Assembly: GCF_016625195.1 (NCBI RefSeq)
Contig: NZ_JACVUP010000001.1
Coordinates: forward strand, 248,001 to 312,000
DNA: 64,000 nt
From: Erwinia sp. S63
Lineage (GTDB): Bacteria; Pseudomonadota; Gammaproteobacteria; Enterobacterales; Enterobacteriaceae
Reading direction: 5' to 3'
The notes under the pieces were generated by a model. The model saw only the letters and a list, made by a program, of their open reading frames with translations. It did not search any database and had not been told where the DNA came from. The position numbers were made by a program, and so were the translations under genes. Of the stretch, positions 9,195-19,389 are shown in pieces (within the stretch, counting starts at the first letter, position 1; each line of letters begins with the position of its first letter).

Positions 9195-10090
9195 TGAAGT
9201 CGCAACGAGTATTAGTTACAGGAGGCTCTGGTTTTATTGGTCAGTATTTGATGGCAGAGCTGAATAGCCGTGGTGCTACAGTTCTTGGAACCCGTGTAGG
9301 ACCGAAACCAGATGATAACTTTGTATCAGTCACTCTGTTTGACCGAAAAAAATTAACTGAAATCATTGAAGAATTTCAGCCTACCTGGATTGTTCACTTA
9401 GCAGCAATTGCACTAGTAACCCATGGCAATGCCGAACAAATCTATGCTGTAAATGTACTTGGCACTGAAAACTTGTTCAATGCGGTTATGGATGCAGATA
9501 TAAAGCCCCCAACAATGTTACTAGCGAGTACTGCTGGTGTTTATGGCAATCAAAATGAAGAATATTTATCGGAGTCATTGCCATACAATCCAACTAATCA
9601 TTACTCATACAGTAAAATGATTATGGAAATGTTAGCGAAAAGCTTTAGTGACAAGTTGAAGATTCACATTGTCAGACCATTTAATGTCATTGGAACTGGG
9701 CAGGCAGAATCATTCTTAGTTCCTAAAATTGTTAGGCATTTTCGTGAAAAACGTGATGTTTTGCAATTAGGTAATATTGATTCAGTTAGGGATTATGTTG
9801 AGGCTAAAGGGTGCGCAACGATGATTGCTCAATTAATGGAGCAAGAACATTCTGATCCATTTACTCTTAATCTTTGTACAGGGCGTGGATGGAGTGGACA
9901 CGATGTGCTAGACACGCTAACTGAAATAAGTGGATTTAGACCTCGCATTGAAATTGTCAATAATTATGTGCGTAGCAATGAAGTATGGCGTTTAGTTGGT
10001 AATCCTGAGCAATTGCAGAAATCACTTGGGCTAAAACCTACATTACTCGATCTAAAGCAAATACTAACTTCTATGTATAACGTCAAATAA
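9194..10090 (+). CDS. rmd: GDP-6-deoxy-4-keto-D-mannose reductase (GDP-D-rhamnose synthase)
   Basis: Extended short-chain dehydrogenase of 298 residues. The nucleotide-binding motif TGGSGFIG is at residues 9-16 and the catalytic YSYSK (Y137, K141) follows the serine-rich strand LLASTAGVYG. The length and the NAD-fold N-terminus fit Rmd, which reduces the Gmd product to GDP-D-rhamnose; gmd lies two genes downstream, which supports the call. The ATG at 9194 overlaps the previous stop and has AAGGAGG six bases upstream; a TTG three bases earlier is less likely. Alternatives are Fcl (GDP-L-fucose synthase, usually longer and also an epimerase) or a reductase for another GDP-6-deoxyhexose. D-rhamnose is therefore an inference from sequence resemblance and context. 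Confidence 0.75.
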   Translation: MKSQRVLVTGGSGFIGQYLMAELNSRGATVLGTRVGPKPDDNFVSVTLFDRKKLTEIIEEFQPTWIVHLAAIALVTHGNAEQIYAVNVLGTENLFNAVMDADIKPPTMLLASTAGVYGNQNEEYLSESLPYNPTNHYSYSKMIMEMLAKSFSDKLKIHIVRPFNVIGTGQAESFLVPKIVRHFREKRDVLQLGNIDSVRDYVEAKGCATMIAQLMEQEHSDPFTLNLCTGRGWSGHDVLDTLTEISGFRPRIEIVNNYVRSNEVWRLVGNPEQLQKSLGLKPTLLDLKQILTSMYNVK

Positions 10091-10105
10091 AATGAGTTTA
10101 ATGGA

Positions 10106-11290
10106 ATGCGGCAAGAACTATTTTATATTATCTTAGTCTTTATTTTATTTGTTGTTGGTTGCTTATATGTTTCATTCTTAAGCAAGCGAGTTGGCGTTGA
10201 GGCAACGGAGACTCTTGGATTTTCTAATTCTCTGGAGGTTTTACGCGGAATAGCCGCATTTCTTGTATTTGGCGCTCATTCAACTATGTACTTTGGTTAC
10301 GCTAAAAATCAGGTTGTTGCAGCAGCTATGGGCGAGATAGGTGTCATGTTATTTTTCATGCTAACAGGACACCTTTTCTGGGGGCAAATAAAGGCCGGCA
10401 AATTTAAGGCAGATAGTTTCTTTCTTAAAAGAGCATATAGACTTGTACCGGCAATGTTTGTCATGATTAGTGTGATTATGTCGTTGGATTGGATCATCAG
10501 CGGATTCTTGGTCCCTAATAAAGAGCAACTTGTTGCATTAGTTCGTAACTATGGGTTTGGATTTGGAAAAGTTGTTGACAGCATTGGCGATGTTAATGAT
10601 GTCTTCAGCAAAAATATGTATTTGCGGATAAATAACATTTGGACTTTGCGTTGGGAGTGGATGTTTTATTTAGTGTTGCCTTTACTGGCGGTTTTCAATA
10701 GGTTCATTCTGGTTACTATTTTTTCATTATTTGTAATCATTCTGTTTATGCAACCATTCCAAATTATGGCCGGCACAACGGATATCGTCTTTATTGGAGC
10801 ATTTTGGTTAGGTGCACTATGCGTAGAGTTGGAGAAATTCAGAGAGAGCTTTTTGCGAATAATTTTCGATAAAACTTTCTCATATGTAATTTTATGTTCA
10901 GGTGTAATAATTATTTTAGTTTATCTGCTTCACTATCCATTACAGCAAAAGAATGTTCGAATTCCAATACTTATTTTCACTGTTTTCCCTGTCTTCTTTT
11001 TTTTCGTTGCTAATAAATGGAACAAAAACTCCTTCATTAGTTGGAAACCTGCGCAGCTATTAGGGAAGGTGAGTTATTCTTTTTATCTTTGGCACCTTTC
11101 CGTTAATTATTACGTTATAAGTATCGCAAACAGGATATTGAAAAATCCGCAAGCTCTACTAAGTTTTATGATAGTATGTGCAGTGATGATGTTTGTTGGT
11201 TTAACCATATCTGTACTATCTTTCAAATACATCGAAGATTACTTCCTTAAGAAGTCTCATCGAAAAAAAGTGTTGAAAGAGAGTGTTTAG
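10106..11290 (+). CDS. Membrane acyltransferase, acyltransferase-3 (OafA/WbbJ-type) family
   Basis: A 394-residue polytopic inner-membrane protein with about ten hydrophobic segments. It contains the family hallmark near residues 45-70 (SLEVLRGIAAFLVFGAHS, with the putative catalytic histidine in GAHS) and later SYSFYLWHLS, which is typical of the C-terminal half. Such enzymes O-acetylate polysaccharides using cytoplasmic acetyl donors. Lying between rmd and gmd, it probably decorates the O-chain, so the polymer is predicted to be partly O-acylated. The acyl group and position cannot be read from the sequence. The gene starts 15 bases after the rmd stop with only a weak ribosome-binding site, and it is strongly AT-rich. 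Confidence 0.83.
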   Translation: MRQELFYIILVFILFVVGCLYVSFLSKRVGVEATETLGFSNSLEVLRGIAAFLVFGAHSTMYFGYAKNQVVAAAMGEIGVMLFFMLTGHLFWGQIKAGKFKADSFFLKRAYRLVPAMFVMISVIMSLDWIISGFLVPNKEQLVALVRNYGFGFGKVVDSIGDVNDVFSKNMYLRINNIWTLRWEWMFYLVLPLLAVFNRFILVTIFSLFVIILFMQPFQIMAGTTDIVFIGAFWLGALCVELEKFRESFLRIIFDKTFSYVILCSGVIIILVYLLHYPLQQKNVRIPILIFTVFPVFFFFVANKWNKNSFISWKPAQLLGKVSYSFYLWHLSVNYYVISIANRILKNPQALLSFMIVCAVMMFVGLTISVLSFKYIEDYFLKKSHRKKVLKESV

Positions 11291-11311
11291 ATTAGTAATT
11301 ATTGAGGTTAG

Positions 11312-12349
<1,038 letters not shown>

Positions 12350-12356
12350 TTTTACA

Positions 12357-12380
12357 CTAGCCCCTTTTAGGGGCTATTTG
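12357..12380 (+). terminator. Hairpin between gmd and the next glycosyltransferase gene
   Basis: A perfect 8-bp stem TAGCCCCT / AGGGGCTA (12358-12365 and 12369-12376) encloses a TTT loop and is followed by a short TTTG. It starts 8 bases after the gmd stop and 14 bases before the proposed downstream GTG start. The T-tract is weak, so it is more likely an attenuating or mRNA-stabilising hairpin than a strong terminator. Confidence 0.45.
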
Positions 12381-12389
12381 GACTTTGGC

Positions 12390-13538
12390 GTGAAGATTAT
12401 TATTTCTACCGATTCCATTAAGTATCCAATAACGGGCATTGCCCGTTACGCAATGGAACTAATTGATCATTTATCAGGGATGCCAGAGATAAGTTCAATA
12501 AAGTACTTATCGCGTTTTAAAGTTTTAGAACAACCTCCCTCAGTTAATAACAAACCAACCAGAACCATCAATAATATTAAAAAAAATATAATAAATAGCA
12601 AGATTGCATCTGATGTTTATAGGTTGACAGTACCACGGCTAAAAGGACATGTATTAAAACCGTATAAAGACTATGTTTTCCATAGTCCAAACTATTACAT
12701 CCCAGTGGGTCATAATAAGTCTTGCGCTACTTTTCATGATTTATCTATTTTTCATTACCCTGAGTACCACCCTAAAGGGCGTGTGCATTTGATGAAGAAG
12801 GAGCTTTATAATTCAGCAAAGCGCGCGAGAGTATTAATTACTGATTCAATTTTTACAAAAAATGAAGTTTCTGATTTTTTCGATTTGGAACCAAGTCGCA
12901 TTGTTGTTGCTCCACTTGCTAGTAGCGGAGATTTCTTTCCAAGAGAAGAATTTGCTTGCCTTGATATATTAAATCAATATGGTCTGAAATACCGCCATTT
13001 CACTTTTTTTGCTGGGACAATTGAGCCTAGAAAAAACATTAAAAATATGCTTCTAGCTTACCAAAAATTGCCTAAAAAGATTAGCACACAATTCCCATTA
13101 GTGATATCCGGTTATCAAGGATGGGAAAGTGAAGAGTTACACAAACTCTTCGATCGTGGCACTCAAGAAGGATGGATAAAATATTTAGGATATGTTAGTC
13201 AGCAAGCACTATCCGTGCTTTTTTCATCTTGCCGTGGATTCATTTTCCCTTCACGTTACGAAGGATTTGGTCTACCGGTACTTGAAGCTATGGCTGCTGG
13301 TTCTCCAGTTATCACATCTAATGTATCTTCTCTTCCAGAAGTTGCCGGCGATGCGGGATTATTGGTGAATCCTGATGATATTGATCAATTATCACAACAT
13401 ATATTGTCATTAATTCTTGATGATCTACTATGCAATACACTGATTCAACGCGGTTTATTACAAAGTACTAAATTTTCATGGCACAACTGTGCCCGTGATA
13501 CATTGAGAGCTTATAAAATGGTTGATGAATTGGAATGA
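12390..13538 (+). CDS. GT4 glycosyltransferase (WbdB-like mannosyltransferase position)
   Basis: A 382-residue GT-B glycosyltransferase. N-terminal [19 protein letters not shown] is a typical GT4 start, AGTIEPRKN lies at the sugar-nucleotide domain entry, and the EX7E motif is EGFGLPVLE in the [16 protein letters not shown] segment. I place the start at GTG 12390; the frame stays open upstream into gmd, but those residues do not match the family. By order (wzm-wzt-wbdD-wbdA-[insert]-this gene-next gene) it corresponds to WbdB of E. coli O8/O9a, which adds adaptor mannose before polymerisation. That role is inferred. It overlaps the next gene by four bases. Confidence 0.8.
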   Translation: MKIIISTDSIKYPITGIARYAMELIDHLSGMPEISSIKYLSRFKVLEQPPSVNNKPTRTINNIKKNIINSKIASDVYRLTVPRLKGHVLKPYKDYVFHSPNYYIPVGHNKSCATFHDLSIFHYPEYHPKGRVHLMKKELYNSAKRARVLITDSIFTKNEVSDFFDLEPSRIVVAPLASSGDFFPREEFACLDILNQYGLKYRHFTFFAGTIEPRKNIKNMLLAYQKLPKKISTQFPLVISGYQGWESEELHKLFDRGTQEGWIKYLGYVSQQALSVLFSSCRGFIFPSRYEGFGLPVLEAMAAGSPVITSNVSSLPEVAGDAGLLVNPDDIDQLSQHILSLILDDLLCNTLIQRGLLQSTKFSWHNCARDTLRAYKMVDELE

Positions 13539-14647
13539 TCAAAGTACTTCATTGCTACAAAACATATTACCCTGATACCTTCGGTGGAATTGAACAAGTT
13601 ATTTATCAACTTGCAGAAGGGGGAAGTAATCATAATATCTCTTCTACAGTCTTTACACACACTCCAAAAAAAGCTGGTGTCAGCGAATTAGATAATCATT
13701 ACTGTGTTCGCTCTCACACCTCTTTTGAAATAGCCTCTACACCATTTTCTTTCAGTTCATTTCAGACATTTAGGGAACTTGCTCAAAAAGCCGATATTAT
13801 TCACTATCATTTCCCATATCCTTTTATGGATGTATTGCATTTTTCTTTATCTAACAAAAAGCCATCCGTATTAAGTTATCACTCAGACATTGTGAAACAG
13901 AAAGCACTATTGAAACTTTACGCTCCTTTGATGAATAGTTTTTTGAAGAGCGTAGATTGTATTATCGCGGCATCTCCTAACTATGTTGAGAGTAGTCCAA
14001 CGCTGCAGAGGTTCAAAAATAAGGTCGAAGTTATTCCTTATGGTTTAAATAAGGAGTTTTACCATAATAATGATCCCTTAGTAATTGAACGATGGCGCGC
14101 ACGTTTCCCAAATGGATTTTTTCTTTTCGTAGGGACGTTTCGATATTATAAAGGATTACATATTTTAATCGAAGCAGCTAAAAATAGCACTTATCCAATT
14201 GTTGTAATCGGCGCAGGACCTATAGAAGCAGAATTAAAGGCGCAAGCGAAGCAATTAGGAGTTGATAATATTTATTTTCTTGGTGCACTTGAGGACTCTG
14301 AAAAATCTGCACTTTTAGAACTCTGTACATGTCTAGTATTTCCTTCTCATTTGCGGTCTGAAGCCTTTGGTATTTCGTTGTTAGAAGGTGCGCTATATGC
14401 TAAACCTCTAATCTCTAGCGAGATTGGTACCGGGACTACGTATATCAATATAGATCGTGTAACCGGATTGGTAGTACCTCCTTCTAATCCTCGTGCTCTA
14501 AGAGTTGCAATGGATGAAATCTGGGACAACCCAGAGCAAGCAAAAATTCTTGGTAAAGCAGCGCAAGATCGATTTGAAACACTCTTTACAGCAGACAAGA
14601 TGGTAGATAGTTATTCCAAACTGTATAAGTCCCTGTTAAATATGTGA
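13535..14647 (+). CDS. GT4 glycosyltransferase (WbdC-like initiating mannosyltransferase position)
   Basis: A 370-residue GT-B enzyme. The N-terminal segment DTFGGIEQVIYQLAEG is the GT4 G-G motif, and the C-terminal half has FVGTFRYYKGLHILIEA and the EX7E motif EAFGISLLE inside SEAFGISLLEGALY. It overlaps the previous gene (ATGA at 13535-13538) and is the last gene of the O-antigen operon. By order and length it matches WbdC of the O8/O9a loci, which transfers the first mannose to undecaprenyl-PP-GlcNAc. The donor here is inferred as GDP-mannose. An AT-rich 134-base gap follows before gnd, without a clear intrinsic terminator. Confidence 0.8.
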   Translation: MIKVLHCYKTYYPDTFGGIEQVIYQLAEGGSNHNISSTVFTHTPKKAGVSELDNHYCVRSHTSFEIASTPFSFSSFQTFRELAQKADIIHYHFPYPFMDVLHFSLSNKKPSVLSYHSDIVKQKALLKLYAPLMNSFLKSVDCIIAASPNYVESSPTLQRFKNKVEVIPYGLNKEFYHNNDPLVIERWRARFPNGFFLFVGTFRYYKGLHILIEAAKNSTYPIVVIGAGPIEAELKAQAKQLGVDNIYFLGALEDSEKSALLELCTCLVFPSHLRSEAFGISLLEGALYAKPLISSEIGTGTTYINIDRVTGLVVPPSNPRALRVAMDEIWDNPEQAKILGKAAQDRFETLFTADKMVDSYSKLYKSLLNM

Positions 14648-14781
14648 TTATTTTTTTTATATTTTCATTCCACTATCGCACCAATCATTACCCTTTCTCG
14701 GTAATCCTGAGTTAACATATCGATCACTTATAAAATGGTGTTACCAGTAACACTACGTGAGACCTCAGACAGGAGTATGTA

Positions 14782-16191
14782 ATGTCCAAGCAACAAATCG
14801 GCGTTGTAGGTATGGCAGTTATGGGCCGTAACTTGGCTCTTAACATTGAGAGCCGCGGTTACACTGTTTCTATCTTCAACCGTTCGCGCGAAAAGACTGA
14901 TGAAGTTATCGCTGAAAGCCAGGGCAAGAAACTTGCTCCGTTCTACAATGTAGAAGAATTCGTTGAATCGCTGGAAAAACCACGCCGTATCCTGCTGATG
15001 GTTCAGGCGGGTGAAGCGACAGATAAAACTATCGCTTCTCTGACTCCTCACCTCGACAAAGGTGACATCCTTATTGATGGCGGTAATACCTTCTATAAAG
15101 ACACCATCCGTCGTAACAAAGAACTATCAGACCAAGGCTTCAATTTCATCGGTACCGGCGTTTCCGGCGGTGAAGAGGGAGCATTGAAAGGTCCTTCCAT
15201 CATGCCTGGTGGTCAGAAAGAAGCATACGAGCTGGTTGCCCCAATTTTGGACAAAATCGCTGCGCGTGCGGAAGATGGCGAAGCTTGTGTTGCTTACATC
15301 GGTCCAAACGGTGCCGGTCACTATGTGAAGATGGTTCACAATGGTATCGAATACGGTGACATGCAGCTGATTGCAGAAGCTTATGCGCTGCTTAAAGGTG
15401 CACTAGGTCTGAACAACGAAGAGCTGGCTAAGACTTTCACTGACTGGAACAACGGTGAGCTGAGCAGTTACTTGATCGACATCACCAAAGATATCTTCAC
15501 CAAGAAAGATGAAGACGGTAAATATCTGGTTGATGTGATTCTGGATGAAGCTGCTAACAAGGGTACCGGTAAGTGGACCAGCCAGAGCTCTCTTGATCTT
15601 GGCGAGCCGCTGTCATTGATCACCGAATCAGTATTCGCTCGTTACCTGTCTTCATTGAAATCGCAGCGTGTTGCAGCTTCTAAGGTGCTGAGCGGCCCTC
15701 AGGCTAAAGCTTTCACTGGTGACAAAGCTGAGTTTGTTGAGAAAGTCCGTCGTGCTCTGTATCTTGGCAAAATCGTTTCTTATGCTCAGGGCTTCTCTCA
15801 GCTGCGTGCAGCATCAGAAGAGAACAACTGGGATCTGCACTACGGTGAAATTGCTAAGATCTTCCGTGCTGGCTGCATCATCCGTGCTCAGTTCTTGCAG
15901 AAAATCACTGATGCGTATGCTAGCAATGCAGATATTGCTAACCTGTTGCTGGATCCGTATTTCAAAAACATTGCTGATGAATATCAGCAGGCACTACGTG
16001 ATGTTGTGTCTTATGCAATTCAGAATGGTATCCCAACTCCGACCTTCTCTGCAGCAATTGCCTATTACGACAGCTATCGTTCAGAAGTTCTGCCTGCGAA
16101 CCTGATTCAGGCTCAGCGTGACTACTTCGGTGCGCATACCTACAAACGTATTGATAAAGAGGGTGTGTTCCATACCGAGTGGTTGGATTAA
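14782..16191 (+). CDS. gnd: 6-phosphogluconate dehydrogenase, decarboxylating
   Basis: Third enzyme of the oxidative pentose phosphate pathway: 6-phosphogluconate + NADP+ gives ribulose-5-phosphate, CO2 and NADPH. The length of 469 residues is standard. The Rossmann motif [15 protein letters not shown], the substrate-binding [19 protein letters not shown] and the C-terminal swapped tail [13 protein letters not shown] are all present. The codons are those of a highly expressed core gene, in clear contrast with the AT-rich genes on both sides. gnd is the classical border of enterobacterial O-antigen loci and is often moved with them. The ATG at 14782 has CAGGAG 8 bases upstream. The 134-base leader contains a TATAAA-like -10 at 14729-14734, but no good -35. 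Confidence 0.97.
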   Translation: MSKQQIGVVGMAVMGRNLALNIESRGYTVSIFNRSREKTDEVIAESQGKKLAPFYNVEEFVESLEKPRRILLMVQAGEATDKTIASLTPHLDKGDILIDGGNTFYKDTIRRNKELSDQGFNFIGTGVSGGEEGALKGPSIMPGGQKEAYELVAPILDKIAARAEDGEACVAYIGPNGAGHYVKMVHNGIEYGDMQLIAEAYALLKGALGLNNEELAKTFTDWNNGELSSYLIDITKDIFTKKDEDGKYLVDVILDEAANKGTGKWTSQSSLDLGEPLSLITESVFARYLSSLKSQRVAASKVLSGPQAKAFTGDKAEFVEKVRRALYLGKIVSYAQGFSQLRAASEENNWDLHYGEIAKIFRAGCIIRAQFLQKITDAYASNADIANLLLDPYFKNIADEYQQALRDVVSYAIQNGIPTPTFSAAIAYYDSYRSEVLPANLIQAQRDYFGAHTYKRIDKEGVFHTEWLD

Positions 16192-16200
16192 TTGAAGAAT

Positions 16201-16230
16201 GGCCCAACTCAATTTAGGGTTGGGCCTTTT
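16201..16230 (+). terminator. Intrinsic terminator of gnd
   Basis: The stem GGCCCAAC / GTTGGGCC (16201-16208 and 16219-16226) has a 10-base loop and ends in TTTT, starting 9 bases after the gnd stop. Confidence 0.88.
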
Positions 16231-16292
16231 ATCCTGACAAAGTTAAATGATAATTAGAAAGTTATTGTTTTAGCTAAATTGTAATCTCTGCG

Positions 16293-16298
16293 TATAAT
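16293..16298 (+). promoter_or_regulatory. Consensus -10 box just upstream of the GtrB-like start
   Basis: A perfect TATAAT ends only 5 bases before the ATG at 16304; a weak -35-like TTAGCT (16270-16275) stands 17 bases upstream of it. If used, transcription would begin at or next to the start codon, giving a leaderless mRNA. No Shine-Dalgarno sequence precedes this ATG. It may instead be a chance match in an AT-rich gap. Confidence 0.35.
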
Positions 16299-16303
16299 TA
16301 ATC

Positions 16304-17257
16304 ATGAATGATAAATGTGAGTACAAGGTTGCTGTCGTTATTCCATGTTATAACGAAGGTATCGCGATAAGGAAAGTAGTTAATGATTTTAAAATCGCAA
16401 TGCCTGATGCTGGTGTGTTTGTTTTCGATAATAATTCTAAAGACAATACAGTTCAGGAGGCTCTTAAAGCTGGAGCAAAAGTTTTGCATGTCAAGGAACA
16501 AGGTAAAGGAAATGTTGTTAGACGTATCTTTGCCGATGTAAGTGCTGACGTTTATGTCATGGTTGATGGTGACGCAACATATGATGCTTCCTGTGCTCCG
16601 GCGATGATAAAGAAATTAATATCAGAACGTCTTGATATGGTTGTTGGTGTTAGAAAGCATGAGGATTATTTGGCATATAGACCCGGACACACTTTAGGTA
16701 ATAAGATGCTTACAGGATGTGTCAAAAGCATCTTCGGCGGAAATTTCTCCGACATGCTGTCGGGTTATAGAGTGTTTTCAGCAAGGTATGCTAAATCATT
16801 TCCTGCAATGTCTACAGGGTTTGAAACGGAAACCGAGTTGACCGTACATGCACTTGAACTTCGCATGCCTTATGATGAATTTATTACTCCCTATGTTGCA
16901 AGAATGGAAGGCTCAACTAGCAAACTGAGCACTTATAAGGACGGCATTAAAATTCTGAGAATGATAATAAAGTTGTATTCATCTGAAAGACCATTCGCTT
17001 TCTTTAGCATCATCGCGATGTTAGTAGCTCTTATTGCAGTTATATTATCTATTCCGCTAGCAACTAATTATATCGAGACGGGCTTAGTACCCAGAATTCC
17101 TACGGCATTGCTATCAACAGGATTAGTTATTATCTCTACGATTTCTTTTTTTGTGGGTTTAGTTCTTGAAAGTGTAACTTTGGCACGGAGAGAGATTAAG
17201 CGATTATCTTACCTTTCCGTACCATTACTATCATTAAGGGAAAGTAATGAAAAATAA
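16304..17257 (+). CDS. GtrB-like family 2 glycosyltransferase, polyprenyl-phosphate type
   Basis: A 317-residue GT-A enzyme with two C-terminal membrane helices (about residues 230-255 and 265-292). VAVVIPCYNEG (near residues 9-19), the NNSKDNT acceptor strand and VDGDATYD (near residues 86-93, a DxD metal site) match the bactoprenol-phosphate glycosyltransferases GtrB/DPMS/ArnC. These load a sugar onto undecaprenyl phosphate for periplasmic transfer. The only in-frame upstream codons end in a stop at 16295, so the ATG at 16304 is the start. It overlaps the next gene by 11 bases. No GtrA flippase is adjacent; one lies 13 kb away beyond the his operon. The donor sugar is unknown. The gene is AT-rich, probably acquired. 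Confidence 0.8.
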   Translation: MNDKCEYKVAVVIPCYNEGIAIRKVVNDFKIAMPDAGVFVFDNNSKDNTVQEALKAGAKVLHVKEQGKGNVVRRIFADVSADVYVMVDGDATYDASCAPAMIKKLISERLDMVVGVRKHEDYLAYRPGHTLGNKMLTGCVKSIFGGNFSDMLSGYRVFSARYAKSFPAMSTGFETETELTVHALELRMPYDEFITPYVARMEGSTSKLSTYKDGIKILRMIIKLYSSERPFAFFSIIAMLVALIAVILSIPLATNYIETGLVPRIPTALLSTGLVIISTISFFVGLVLESVTLARREIKRLSYLSVPLLSLRESNEK

Positions 17258-19274
17258 TAATAAATATAATGCAATTTTAATTTTCATTTGTTGCTTTTTT
17301 ACTATTTCTATTTTGTTTCATTCTCTTATTTTATCAGGATTCAATATTCTTTTGGGTGATAGGTTTGATGCATTAATTCAAACTAACTTATTGCTACACT
17401 GGTATAATGTCTTTACAGGTGATTCGAAATGGGATGTGGTTAATTATTTTTATCCCTTTGAAAATACTCTTGGATATAACGACGGTTATTTTATTTTTGG
17501 TGTTTTTTATAGCCTGTTTAGAATGCTAGGTTTTGATATATTTATTTCAACTGACTTGGTGAATATTACAATAAAAGCAGTGGGGTTTTATTCATTTATA
17601 TATCTATCTTACAAAACACTCAAGCTTGACTTGTTACCTTCATTAGTTGGGGCGATAGTGTTCACCCTTGCTAATTCTATGTCAGAGCAAATGACGCATG
17701 CTCAATTGTTAACGATTGCATTTTCACCATTATTGACTTCATTTATTATTAATTTTCTGAAGTCGATGAGTTTAAATAACAGGGCTTCAGCAGTTAAGTA
17801 CGGGGTTCTTGCTTCATTTTTGCTGGCCTTATGGTTATTCACCAGTTATTACATGGCATGGTATTACATTTTCTTTTTTTCTTTGTCATTTGTTGTTTTT
17901 GTGTCATTTTGTTCCCTAAAAAAAAATACCAGAAATTTTCTGCTAATTAAAAAACCTTTAACTTCATTCCTGATACCTGCAGTTTTTTTTGCTGTATTTA
18001 TCATTCCTTTCCTAATGGTCTACTTACCTAAAGCGAAAGAAACTGGTGGGCAGCCTCTAAGTGCAGTCGAATTCTATGCACCCAGTATTTATAATATTAT
18101 AGATCCTGGTGCGCACAACTTGATTTACGGAGATCTCTCTAAGTTATTATTCGGAAATATTGAATCAGTTCTTAGAGGCGGAGAGTTTAACATTGGTTTC
18201 GCACCATTTGCTTTACTCGTTGTATTTTGCTTTTACATTTATGCTATGTTAAAAAAACGAAACGAGTTGGAAGGCATCTTCATAATCTCGTTATGTTCAG
18301 TATTGTTTATTTCACTTGTTTTAGTCATAAAGCAGGGTGATTTTTTCCTTTGGAAATTCGTCTGGCAATACTTCCCTGGCGCAAAAGGTATGAGGGTAAC
18401 AGCGCGGTATGTACTGTTTTTATTATTTCCATTAAGTCTCATAATATCCTATTTTATCCAAACGATAAAAAATAGCTTGAAAAGCTATGTTCTGATTTGC
18501 TTGTGTGCAGTTTTAATATTAGAGCAAATAAATTTGGCGCCAAATGCACGGTTTAATAGGAAAAATCAAAATGATTTTGTTAAATCTATACCAGCGCCTC
18601 CAGCAGAATGTAAAGCTTTCTATGTTGTTGGTCAAAGATCGGGGGAATTTCCGGTTGATGATAATAACATTTATCTTTCTTTGTATCCTCATAATGTGGA
18701 TGCTATGCTTATTTCAGAAGTGTTCAAGCTTCGCACTGTTAATGGCTTCTCTAGTTTCAACCCTCCGGGCTGGGACTTTGAAAAAGATCCATTAAAAACA
18801 TACATGTTAAGAGTTAATAAATATATTGATGAGCAGCATATCCGTGAAGGCATGTGTGAATTTGATCTTGAGCATCTAAAGTGGACTTATTTTTCAATGA
18901 ACTCTCCATTTGGTGTTGCATCAAGAGTTTTTGATAAGTTGGATTTTAGTTTAGAGCCTGCAAGCTATACCTCACAAGGCAATAATCAGATCGAAGTAAA
19001 ATTAACAAATCGATCTGAATTTAATCTTGGTAATCAGACATATCGTCCCATAAGATTGGGAGTAAGGCTGTTCTCTTCTGACAATAGCCTTATAAATCAA
19101 GATTACATGCACATTGATATTCCTATGCTTAGAGCTCATGGTGGGACGGGAAGCGTGAGTATTAAATTGCCAGAAGATTTTGATAAGTCTTATTATTTGG
19201 TGATAGTTCCCCTTGAAGAGGGGATAGCATGGTTTGATTGGTTAGGTGCTAAGCCCATAGTTTTTAAATTTTAA
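17247..19274 (+). CDS. Polytopic membrane protein, putative GT-C glycosyltransferase
   Basis: A 675-residue protein with about 11-13 hydrophobic helices over the first ~440 residues and a soluble C-terminal region of about 230 residues with a predicted beta-rich character. The first periplasmic loop holds GDRFDALIQTNLLLHWYNVF; an acidic/aromatic loop in this position is usual in GT-C enzymes that take sugars from polyprenyl phosphates. Translational overlap with the GtrB-like gene supports a joint role: GtrB makes Und-P-sugar and this protein transfers it to a surface glycan, as the serotype-specific third gene of gtr operons does. I do not recognise a named family. Strongly AT-rich. Confidence 0.65.
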   Translation: MKNNNKYNAILIFICCFFTISILFHSLILSGFNILLGDRFDALIQTNLLLHWYNVFTGDSKWDVVNYFYPFENTLGYNDGYFIFGVFYSLFRMLGFDIFISTDLVNITIKAVGFYSFIYLSYKTLKLDLLPSLVGAIVFTLANSMSEQMTHAQLLTIAFSPLLTSFIINFLKSMSLNNRASAVKYGVLASFLLALWLFTSYYMAWYYIFFFSLSFVVFVSFCSLKKNTRNFLLIKKPLTSFLIPAVFFAVFIIPFLMVYLPKAKETGGQPLSAVEFYAPSIYNIIDPGAHNLIYGDLSKLLFGNIESVLRGGEFNIGFAPFALLVVFCFYIYAMLKKRNELEGIFIISLCSVLFISLVLVIKQGDFFLWKFVWQYFPGAKGMRVTARYVLFLLFPLSLIISYFIQTIKNSLKSYVLICLCAVLILEQINLAPNARFNRKNQNDFVKSIPAPPAECKAFYVVGQRSGEFPVDDNNIYLSLYPHNVDAMLISEVFKLRTVNGFSSFNPPGWDFEKDPLKTYMLRVNKYIDEQHIREGMCEFDLEHLKWTYFSMNSPFGVASRVFDKLDFSLEPASYTSQGNNQIEVKLTNRSEFNLGNQTYRPIRLGVRLFSSDNSLINQDYMHIDIPMLRAHGGTGSVSIKLPEDFDKSYYLVIVPLEEGIAWFDWLGAKPIVFKF

Positions 19275-19284
19275 TTAGTCATTG

Positions 19285-19304
19285 GTGGGGAACGGATTCC
19301 CCAC
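19285..19304. terminator. Hairpin between convergent genes
   Basis: The perfect 8-bp stem GTGGGGAA / TTCCCCAC has a CGGA loop. It lies 10 bases after the plus-strand stop at 19274 and faces the minus-strand gene ending at 19390. There is no T-tract on either side, so termination would be inefficient or factor-assisted. Confidence 0.4.
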
Positions 19305-19389
19305 TATTAAAATGGATAAGCCAAAATTTATTGATAATTTACATTGTTAATCCAAGTTAAAATATTGATTAAGCTTTGACCTACTTGAA

